Source of the DNA: an uncultured Bacilli bacterium
GTDB taxonomy: Bacteria; Bacillota_I; Bacilli_A; RF39; UBA660
Assembly (NCBI GenBank): GCA_947632295.1
Contig: CANROQ010000002.1
Span: forward strand, 1 to 27,430
Length of the DNA: 27,430 nt
Reading direction: 5' to 3'
A program made the translations under genes and the position numbers. The notes beneath the pieces were generated by a model. It made no database searches and was not told where the DNA came from. It saw only the letters and a program-made list of their open reading frames with translations. Numbering within the stretch: position 1 is the first letter of the stretch; each line of letters begins with the position of its first letter. This document shows positions 21,499 through 27,430 of this stretch, piece after piece.

Positions 21499-22241
21499 CG
21501 CAAGAATTGTATCAAGCATATAAGAATATATCATATTTTTTTACTATTTTATTTCAAAAGGATGTTGTAACTAAATTAAATGAAGATTATAATGCTGGTA
21601 TTATGAACGAAGATTATTTATTAAATTTATTGGATAGTCTTATAATGAGTCAACCATGTATATTAGGATTTAACGCTATTATATCTAATAATTTATCTAA
21701 AATAATTGCCAATTTACCTTCAAAATATTTAGAAATTGTCAATCGCCTTAAACTTGCTATTAATTTAAATAAGGATGTAGTTGATTATAAAACATTTTTA
21801 ACTTCCCAATATTTATGCCGTAGGTATGGAATTGCATCTTTTAGCAAGTTAAATTTAATGCAAAAAATTGCTTTTTCAAAACTATATATTTCTCCAAATA
21901 ATCATGAATTTTTTCAAAAAGTTGAAGATAAAGTATATGAGTCATTTGAATTTGATTTTAATTTAATATTCGCATTAAATACACTTCCAAATAATGCTGA
22001 ACTTTTTAATAAATGTATTAATAATCATAATTTTTTATCTAGTATTAATTATTTTAAATGTCATTACCCTGTTATATTAAATGATGAAATGTTTCTATAT
22101 TTTACGCTTAATGTTTTAGAATTTAATAAAAAAAATTTACAATGTAATGAACATTATTCTAATATATTTGGTGATTTTGATAGTCAAAATGAAAGTGTTT
22201 TAAAATATATAAAGCAAAAGGTAAAAATTAATGTTAAGTAA
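21480..22241 (+). CDS. Unknown helical protein, paralog array member 1
   Basis: A 253-aa cytosolic, Asn/Leu/Ile-rich, mostly helical protein with no recognised domain. It is the most divergent member of a five-gene array. It retains the two family marks: QYLCRRYG (about residue 110; others have QILIRDCG and QILMRDYG) and FLSSINYF (about 187; others have FYRSLNYF). The start overlaps lon by 19 bases with TAGGAG as ribosome-binding site, giving tight coupling to the protease gene. The stop overlaps member 2 by 11 bases. Confidence 0.8.
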   Translation: MQTNQLTQELYQAYKNISYFFTILFQKDVVTKLNEDYNAGIMNEDYLLNLLDSLIMSQPCILGFNAIISNNLSKIIANLPSKYLEIVNRLKLAINLNKDVVDYKTFLTSQYLCRRYGIASFSKLNLMQKIAFSKLYISPNNHEFFQKVEDKVYESFEFDFNLIFALNTLPNNAELFNKCINNHNFLSSINYFKCHYPVILNDEMFLYFTLNVLEFNKKNLQCNEHYSNIFGDFDSQNESVLKYIKQKVKINVK

Positions 22242-23004
22242 TAAATTTATTGATTGTTATTATGAAACATTATTTAATTCACTTTTGTTTTCACTAAATA
22301 TAGAGCATGATTTGAATATTTATTTTAGAACTTATAAGAAAGATGATTATTTTAATATAATTAATTATTTTTGTTCTTATTTAGATAAAAAAAGTGACGA
22401 TATGGTGATGGACTATAAAATAAAGAATAATATATATAAGTTAATGGATTTTATAACGAATGTATTTAAAAATGAAACTTATGATGATAAAGTTGAAATA
22501 AATAAGGCTGTCAATTTTGTAAAGAAATTTTTAAATAGAGATTTTTATTATAATATAAGTGATTATTTAAAAAATCAAATTCTAATTAGAGATTGTGGAA
22601 TAAATAAAAATTCATTAAATCCATTTTTAATTAAAAGCAAGCATATATCTAATGAAGCAGTTGAAATGTTTAGAGATGAGTATTGTGAATCAATATCAAA
22701 GGATATAGTTTTATTATTTTATTTATTAGATGATGAAAAGGAATTTTATACAAATGATAGTAATTTTCTATTATTAGATAAAAATTTTTATCGTACTTTA
22801 AATTATTTTATATTAACTCAAAAAGATTTGCTTTTAGAAAATGATTATATTAATCGAATAGGATTTGTAATTAATCGCAATTTAGAACTTTTTAATAATT
22901 TAGATGATGATTATGATGATAGTGATGCAAATGAAATTTTTAATTTACATAATGTTAGTGTTAAATTATTAAAAAAAACTTATAAACATGACCTCAAAGG
23001 ATGA
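22231..23004 (+). CDS. Unknown helical protein, paralog array member 2
   Basis: 257 aa, no recognised family. It is clearly related to members 3 and 4: KNQILIRDCG (about residue 112), NFYRTLNYFIL (about 187), and a C-terminal acidic run before NVSVKLLKK. The acidic stretch DDDYDDSDANE near residue 232 is specific to this copy. No signal peptide or membrane helix; cytosolic. It overlaps member 1 and lies six bases before member 3. Confidence 0.8.
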   Translation: MLSNKFIDCYYETLFNSLLFSLNIEHDLNIYFRTYKKDDYFNIINYFCSYLDKKSDDMVMDYKIKNNIYKLMDFITNVFKNETYDDKVEINKAVNFVKKFLNRDFYYNISDYLKNQILIRDCGINKNSLNPFLIKSKHISNEAVEMFRDEYCESISKDIVLLFYLLDDEKEFYTNDSNFLLLDKNFYRTLNYFILTQKDLLLENDYINRIGFVINRNLELFNNLDDDYDDSDANEIFNLHNVSVKLLKKTYKHDLKG

Positions 23005-23010
23005 TTTATT

Positions 23011-23763
23011 ATGTTTGATGATAGTAATATTTTTGATAATTTTTATAATTATGCGTTTATAAATGCGATTTTATTTACTGATGATATTAAAAGACGTATA
23101 AAAATTATGGAAGAAAATAAAGTAGATAAAGATTTTTTATTAAATGTCTTTTATAATTATCTAATAAAAAATAAGGATAGAGAAATGTTTGATATTAAAC
23201 TTAAAAATAGTTGTTATACTTTTATTGATTATTTATGTAATAATAGTAGTGATAAAGATAGAGTTAATAATATTGCTAAAATTAATGAAATGAAAAGAAT
23301 TATCAATAATAGTGATGATTATAATTTAGGATTTGTAAGAGCACAAATTTTAATGCGCGATTATGGTTCTAGTTATTATAGTTTAAATCGAATTAAATTA
23401 AATCATGTTTCAGACAATTATATTTTACAACTAAAAGAAACTTATTATTATTCTATTGTTTATGATTTAAATTTTTTGAATATTTTTAAATTTGATAATG
23501 CTACTTTTAATAAAGTTAGTGGCATGTATTTATTAAATAAAAATTTTTACCGAAGTCTAAATTATTTTATTTTAAAAGCCGGTTGTTTATTTAAAAATAA
23601 TTATTATAGAGATAAAATTAAATTTATTATAGAACAAGATTTAAATTTATTAATTAATCGACAATATAATGAAAATGATATAGATGAAGAATTTTTTGAT
23701 ATTTGTAATGTTACTAATCGTTTAATTAAAAAATTTAATGTAATTGATACTAAAAATGTATAA
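23011..23763 (+). CDS. Unknown helical protein, paralog array member 3
   Basis: 250 aa, no recognised family. It follows member 2 along its whole length: FDIKLKNSCYTFIDYL (members 2 and 4 have YKIKNNIYKLMDFI and FDDTLKNKYYYLLDYI), RAQILMRDYG, NKNFYRSLNYFIL, and the C-terminal NVTNRLIKKF. Ribosome-binding site AAAGGATG; 15-base gap to member 4. The length and motif spacing are the same as in its neighbours, which supports tandem duplication followed by strong divergence. Confidence 0.82.
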   Translation: MFDDSNIFDNFYNYAFINAILFTDDIKRRIKIMEENKVDKDFLLNVFYNYLIKNKDREMFDIKLKNSCYTFIDYLCNNSSDKDRVNNIAKINEMKRIINNSDDYNLGFVRAQILMRDYGSSYYSLNRIKLNHVSDNYILQLKETYYYSIVYDLNFLNIFKFDNATFNKVSGMYLLNKNFYRSLNYFILKAGCLFKNNYYRDKIKFIIEQDLNLLINRQYNENDIDEEFFDICNVTNRLIKKFNVIDTKNV

Positions 23764-23778
23764 ATATTAGGTGGTAGT

Positions 23779-24549
23779 ATGGAAAAAATAATTGAAAATG
23801 ATTTAGAAAATTCATTCAATGATTATGTAAATCTTATTTATGATTATACTTTGATTGAATCACTTGTTTTTGCTCTAGATACAAAATTATATATTGATAA
23901 ATTAGGAATAGATAATCTAGATAAGACGAAATTATTATATAATTTTCAAGAATATTTACAAGAAAATAAAGATGAAAATATATTTGATGATACGCTTAAA
24001 AATAAATATTATTATTTATTAGATTATATAAATGATAGAAGTAATAAAGAGGAAAGACTAGCTCAAAATGAGATAGTTAGAGATATTAAAATTGCTTTAA
24101 ATAATATTGGTAATAATAATTTTGATTTTTTAAAGGAACAAATAGTATTAAGAGAGTATTCTATACGTAATTATAGTTATAATTGGTTTGTTATAAATAG
24201 GATTTCCAATAAAACAATATTGGAAAATAAAGAAATTTATTATGATTCTATAAGTAAAGATTTTCTTTTCTTAAATTTATTATTGATGGATGAAACGGAA
24301 TTTCGTGATAATTACCAAAAATATTTATTGAATATAAATTTCTATCGTAGTATGAATTATTTTTTAGCTATATATAATTGGTTATTTAAAAAAACTGAAA
24401 TTTTAGATAAAGCAAAATTTATTATTTATAATGACGAATTATTAATAAAAAATTCAAAATATAATTCACAAGAAATTGATCAAAATTTATCATCTATTCT
24501 TAATGTTACTAAAAAGATGGTGAAAAAAGTTGAAAAATCTAACCGATGA
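23779..24549 (+). CDS. Unknown helical protein, paralog array member 4
   Basis: 256 aa, no recognised family. Family marks are KEQIVLREYS, NINFYRSMNYFLA and the C-terminal NVTKKMVKKV. The N-terminal part has FQEYLQENKDENIFDDTLKN, matching member 3 in position. It is cytosolic and helical, with very high Asn, Lys and Ile content. Ribosome-binding site AGGTGG. It overlaps member 5 by 20 bases. Confidence 0.82.
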   Translation: MEKIIENDLENSFNDYVNLIYDYTLIESLVFALDTKLYIDKLGIDNLDKTKLLYNFQEYLQENKDENIFDDTLKNKYYYLLDYINDRSNKEERLAQNEIVRDIKIALNNIGNNNFDFLKEQIVLREYSIRNYSYNWFVINRISNKTILENKEIYYDSISKDFLFLNLLLMDETEFRDNYQKYLLNINFYRSMNYFLAIYNWLFKKTEILDKAKFIIYNDELLIKNSKYNSQEIDQNLSSILNVTKKMVKKVEKSNR

Positions 24550-25228
24550 ATTTTTGATAAATTCTTTAGTTTTTGAAGATGAACCTATAAAGGTTATGAA
24601 ACAATATAATAATAATGAATCATTAGATAAAATATTAGAATTAATTCAAAATTTTATTATTATTTATAATGATTTTCAATCTTTTGATGATTATATGGCT
24701 CAAAATATTTATGATATTTTAAATTATATTAGATATAATTACAATTATAGAAATCAAGAGGAAAAAAATCAAAAATATGAATTTTATCGTATTTGTATTA
24801 GCCAATTAAATAATCGTTTACAAGTAAATAATGAAGAATTTTATATGTCACAATTTTTAGCCCGTGGTATGAATTTTGATTATATTAAAAAATTAGGTAG
24901 TTATATGTTACCTGATTCAATTAAAGAAAATATTAGGTCTTCTTTATGTTTTGATAAATTTTTTTATGATATTTTAGCTAAAAATCCTCAAAATGTATCA
25001 AATAGTGAATTGTCAATTTTAATTATGAATACAATGTTTATATATAGTACTAATTATTTTTATTTAGAATGTCCCGATATTTTAAATAATAATTTTATTT
25101 TAAAACAAGTATTAATGGAAAATAAGAAAATATTAACTAATAATAAATTAAAAAATCATGATTATGAAATAACTAAGAGTTTAAAAAAATGTAACAAGTA
25201 TTTATTAAAAGAAATAAGATGGTCATAA
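24530..25228 (+). CDS. Unknown helical protein, paralog array member 5
   Basis: 232 aa, the shortest member, no recognised family. It retains SQFLARGMN (for QILxRDYG) and FIYSTNYFYL (for NFYRSLNYF), with the same spacing between them as in the other members. The start is TTG 24530, six bases after GATGGTGA and inside the end of member 4; the next ATG is about 22 residues in and lacks a ribosome-binding site. A terminator follows, closing the lon-array transcription unit. Confidence 0.78.
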   Translation: MKNLTDEFLINSLVFEDEPIKVMKQYNNNESLDKILELIQNFIIIYNDFQSFDDYMAQNIYDILNYIRYNYNYRNQEEKNQKYEFYRICISQLNNRLQVNNEEFYMSQFLARGMNFDYIKKLGSYMLPDSIKENIRSSLCFDKFFYDILAKNPQNVSNSELSILIMNTMFIYSTNYFYLECPDILNNNFILKQVLMENKKILTNNKLKNHDYEITKSLKKCNKYLLKEIRWS

Positions 25229-25242
25229 ATCATCTTTTTTTT
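25216..25242 (+). terminator. Terminator closing the lon-paralog operon
   Basis: AAGATG (25216-25221) pairs with CATCTT (25231-25236), followed by a T run. It overlaps the stop codon of array member 5. Confidence 0.75.
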
Positions 25243-25244
25243 AA

Positions 25245-25250
25245 TATAAT
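25245..25250 (+). promoter_or_regulatory. -10-like element ahead of spoVID
   Basis: TATAAT at 25245-25250, 28 bp before the start. No -35 was found, and I saw no convincing sigma-E pair. Confidence 0.35.
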
Positions 25251-25277
25251 TTAATGAATAGGGAAGGAGAATTATTA

Positions 25278-26069
25278 ATGAAAAAGGTTGTTCCTTTTAA
25301 AAAAGAGATCGAGTTTAAAACAACAGTATCAGAAATAACTAGTATTTCATTAGAACATAATTTACATATCGAAGATAATAACTTAATTACTGGAAATTTT
25401 ATTGTTAGTGGTGAATATAAAATGGCTGATACGAGTGTTAATACTGATGCTTTTAGTTTTGAGTTACCATTTGATATTAATTTTGATAGTAAATATGATT
25501 TGAGTAGTGTTAATGTTGATATTGATGATTTTTATTATGAAATTGTTAATAATAAATCATTAGAAGTAAATATTGAGGTTTTAATTGATAAATTAGTTGA
25601 AAAGCCTTTAATGGAAATGAAAGAGGAAAATAAAAGTTTAGATGAAGTATCTAATATTTTAGAAAATGAAATTTTATTAGATGATAAAAAAGAAGATGAT
25701 GAAATTATGGAAAGATGTATTGAAAAAGAAGATATTTTAAGTGAGTTTGAAGTTATCGATGATGAAATAGAAAGTGATAAAATTGATATGGAAATAACAA
25801 ATTCTACAAGTGAAGTTGAAAATAAAATAGATACTAAAGTTGAAAATAAAAGTATTGAAAAAATTAATTCTTTATTTGATAATTTAGATGCTAGTGTTGA
25901 GACATATAAAACTTATAAAGTGTGCATAATAAGAACAGGTGATACTATTGAAAGTGTTTTACAAAAATATAGTATTTCCAAAGAAGAATTAGAAAAATAT
26001 AATAATTTAACAGATATTAAAATTGGTGATAAGTTAATTATTCCATCAATTACTGATGCGAAAGTTTAA
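25278..26069 (+). CDS. spoVID: SpoVID-like spore coat morphogenesis protein with LysM domain
   Basis: 263 aa. In spore formers SpoVID coats the forespore surface and drives encasement by coat proteins. The N-terminal domain (residues 1-115; SEITSISLEHNLHIEDNN, then GEYKMADTS and FELPFDINFD) follows the SpoVID N-terminal beta domain. A long, highly acidic linker follows. A C-terminal LysM domain (about 213-260; TYKVCIIRTGDTIESVLQKY, then LTDIKIGDKLIIP) binds glycan or lipid precursors. It is shorter than Bacillus SpoVID (about 575 aa), mainly in the linker. The start is ATG 25278 after GGAAGGAG. The next gene is a ysxE homolog, the same pair as in Bacillus. Confidence 0.85.
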   Translation: MKKVVPFKKEIEFKTTVSEITSISLEHNLHIEDNNLITGNFIVSGEYKMADTSVNTDAFSFELPFDINFDSKYDLSSVNVDIDDFYYEIVNNKSLEVNIEVLIDKLVEKPLMEMKEENKSLDEVSNILENEILLDDKKEDDEIMERCIEKEDILSEFEVIDDEIESDKIDMEITNSTSEVENKIDTKVENKSIEKINSLFDNLDASVETYKTYKVCIIRTGDTIESVLQKYSISKEELEKYNNLTDIKIGDKLIIPSITDAKV

Positions 26070-26952
26070 TGATTTATTTAAAAAATATTCAATAGTACCA
26101 ACAAGATATGAGTTTTTTAAAAATGTGACTATTGTCGATACTAAAGATAAAAAATATGTAATTAAAGAAAAAAAAAGAGAAGATAAGACACCAATTTTTA
26201 ATTATTTAAATTCGCGTAGTTTTGATTATTATCCTAAAATTTTAAGTGATAATATGGATGAATTTGAAATTATGGAATATATTGAACAGGTCGATATGCC
26301 ATTAGAACAAAAAATGCTAGATATGATCGATTTGGTTGCTTTATTACACAGTAAAACGACGCATTATCAAGAAATTGATGAAGAAGATTATAAGGAAATT
26401 TATGAAGATATTAATAATAATATTGCCTATTTATATAGTTATTATACTGATTTAGTGGCAATTGCGGAGAACAGTATTTATATGAGCCCAAGTCAATATA
26501 TGTTAGCTTTGAATATTTCTAAAATATTAGGTGCTTTAAATTTTTGTAAAGATGAAATTGATATTTGGTATAAGTTAGTAAAAGAAAAAACAAAACAAAG
26601 ATTGGTTGTTTTGCACAATAATTTAGATTTGTCACATTTTATAAAAAATAAAGGCTCTTATTTAATTAGCTGGGATAAAGCAAAGATCGATATACCGATT
26701 TTTGATTTATATAAACTTTATCGCCGTCATTCTTTAGACTATGATTTTTCTGAAATATTTAAAAGATATGAGCATTCATATCCTTTATTAGAAGAAGAAA
26801 AAAAATTATTTTTTATTCTTATATCTTTACCTGATAAATTAGAATATAGTATGTCTGAATATCAAATGTGTTGTGATATAAGTGAAATAATTGAAAGTTT
26901 AGTTAGAACTGAAAAATTTATTTCACCATATTATTCTAAAAATACAAAATAA
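26056..26952 (+). CDS. ysxE: YsxE/CotS-family spore coat protein, degenerate kinase fold
   Basis: 298 aa, related to the CotS/YsxE group, which shares the aminoglycoside-phosphotransferase/choline-kinase fold. The N-terminal lobe has a beta hairpin with VIKEKK. The catalytic segment reads VVLHNNLDLSHF and LISWDKAKIDIPIFDLYKLYRR. In active members these would be HxDxxxxN and IDWD. Here the catalytic Asp is Asn, the second Asn is His, and the metal-binding Asp is Ser, so it is probably a pseudokinase with a structural role in the coat. It overlaps spoVID by 14 bases, implying coupled translation. Confidence 0.82.
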   Translation: MRKFNDLFKKYSIVPTRYEFFKNVTIVDTKDKKYVIKEKKREDKTPIFNYLNSRSFDYYPKILSDNMDEFEIMEYIEQVDMPLEQKMLDMIDLVALLHSKTTHYQEIDEEDYKEIYEDINNNIAYLYSYYTDLVAIAENSIYMSPSQYMLALNISKILGALNFCKDEIDIWYKLVKEKTKQRLVVLHNNLDLSHFIKNKGSYLISWDKAKIDIPIFDLYKLYRRHSLDYDFSEIFKRYEHSYPLLEEEKKLFFILISLPDKLEYSMSEYQMCCDISEIIESLVRTEKFISPYYSKNTK

Positions 26953-27102
26953 AATGAACAAAATAAAAACAAATAAAATAAAAATACTAAATCTTGATAC
27001 GATAAAAAAAGCAATAATAAATTGATAAATTAATAATATTGTAAATACAAATAAAAGAATAAACCATTTACCACGACTGTGCCACCAATTACCATTAGGC
27101 AT
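26923..27102 (-). CDS. Small membrane protein, antisense to the ysxE 3' end
   Basis: 59 aa: a short polar N-terminus (MPNGNWWHSRGKW) followed by two hydrophobic segments (FILLFVFTILLIYQFIIAFFI, then IFILFVFILFILFCIF). ATG 27102 has a good ribosome-binding site (GTAGGTGATATTT before it); the frame extends three codons further to 27111. Its last 30 bases overlap the end of ysxE on the other strand. It has no recognisable family or clear promoter. The AT-rich sequence makes chance hydrophobic ORFs common, but the ribosome-binding site and the polar Trp-rich start favour a real gene. Confidence 0.5.
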   Translation of the reverse strand: MPNGNWWHSRGKWFILLFVFTILLIYQFIIAFFIVSRFSIFILFVFILFILFCIFRIIW

Positions 27103-27155
27103 AAATATCACCTACAACAGTTTATTCCTAAAAAATATAATTGATTGGGTAAATA

Positions 27156-27187
27156 AAATAATATTTTCAATAATATTATTTTTTTTT
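27156..27187 (+). terminator. Hairpin with T tract downstream of spoVID-ysxE
   Basis: AAATAATATT (27156-27165) pairs perfectly with AATATTATTT (27172-27181), running into a T run to 27187. It is entirely A/T, so the stem is weak. The sequence from here to 27290 is AT-rich without a gene. Confidence 0.55.
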
Positions 27188-27297
27188 GTATATGTTAGAA
27201 TTTTTTAGAAATAATAATAATGAATTATAATTTATAATTTATAGTGTCAAAAATTGTCTAATATTTCTAAATAAAATGAAAAAAATATTGCCGAATA

Positions 27298-27326
27298 TTG
27301 ACAGTTATTTTGGTCTATGTTATATT
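27298..27326 (+). promoter_or_regulatory. Sigma-A promoter of the pilin-like gene
   Basis: TTGACA (27298-27303), 17 bp, TATATT (27321-27326), with extended -10 TGT. A strong AGGAGG follows at 27343-27348. This implies high expression. Confidence 0.85.
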
Positions 27327-27356
27327 ATTATTGTAGAAAAATAGGAGGTAGAAAAA

Positions 27357-27430
27357 ATGAAAATGAACAAGAAAGGTTTTACTTTAATCGAATTGTTAGC
27401 AGTAATCGTTATTTTAGCAGTAATCGCTTT
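27357..27430 (+). CDS. Type IV pilin-like protein with prepilin signal, 5' end only
   Basis: Only the first 24 codons are in the window. MKMNKKGFTLIELLAVIVIL is a class III (prepilin) signal: a basic leader, the cleavage site G/F, Glu at +5, then the hydrophobic stalk helix. Prepilin peptidase would cut after Gly7. The family includes competence pseudopilins (ComGC) and type IV pilins. The strong promoter and ribosome-binding site suggest a major subunit; the rest of the gene would decide between them. Confidence 0.85.
   Translation, partial: MKMNKKGFTLIELLAVIVILAVIA

Overview
The window is strongly AT-rich low-GC Gram-positive DNA. It uses the standard bacterial code: TGA ends infB and murC, and tryptophan is TGG. 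The marker genes are dnaB-dnaI beside thrS, tmcAL beside yceD-rpmF, lon upstream of spoVID-ysxE, and the sporulation genes spoIIIAH, gerE and gerM. They point to a member of the Bacilli/Erysipelotrichia or RF39-like (former Tenericutes) gut lineages that still carries spore genes. A two-iron superoxide reductase suggests an anaerobe. I cannot name the genus.

Layout. 1-1289 is the 3' part of infB, followed by a small lipoprotein. 1879-6087 is a replication operon (dnaB, dnaI) ending in a very divergent RNB-family protein. 6088-8576 is a threonine T-box controlling an unknown ORF and a TGS-less thrS. 8694-10554 is a sporulation cluster (spoIIIAH, gerE, gerM); gerE has a good sigma-K-type promoter. 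10601-10677 is tRNA-Arg(UCU). 10678-14000 is an accessory island behind the tRNA. It holds decayed mobile-element fragments, a strongly promoted unknown 365-aa gene on the minus strand, and a 475-bp unit repeated 2.5 times. 14020-21498 is mostly core: two unknown proteins, superoxide reductase, murC, tmcAL, yceD, rpmF and lon. 21480-25228 is an operon-like array of five tandem divergent paralogs of unknown function. 25278-26952 is spoVID-ysxE. A small antisense membrane ORF and the start of a type IV pilin-like gene close the window.

Most interesting system. Each 475-bp unit at 12769-13961 looks like an undescribed type I toxin-antitoxin module. The minus strand encodes a 25-aa hydrophobic peptide with its own consensus promoter and strong ribosome-binding site. 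The plus strand encodes a convergent structured RNA of about 110 nt, with its own promoter and terminator, that lies exactly across the toxin 3' UTR. All three base differences between the two intact toxin genes are synonymous. The predicted toxin mRNA has 12-nt perfect complementarity between its 5' and 3' ends and a pairing that would hide its ribosome-binding site. The third unit keeps the RNA but has lost the toxin start, which would make it a lone antitoxin. Toxicity and antisense action are inferred from architecture only.

Second system. Five adjacent paralogs between lon and spoVID occupy the place where Bacillus subtilis has ysxC and the hem operon. They share two short motifs and match no family I recognise.
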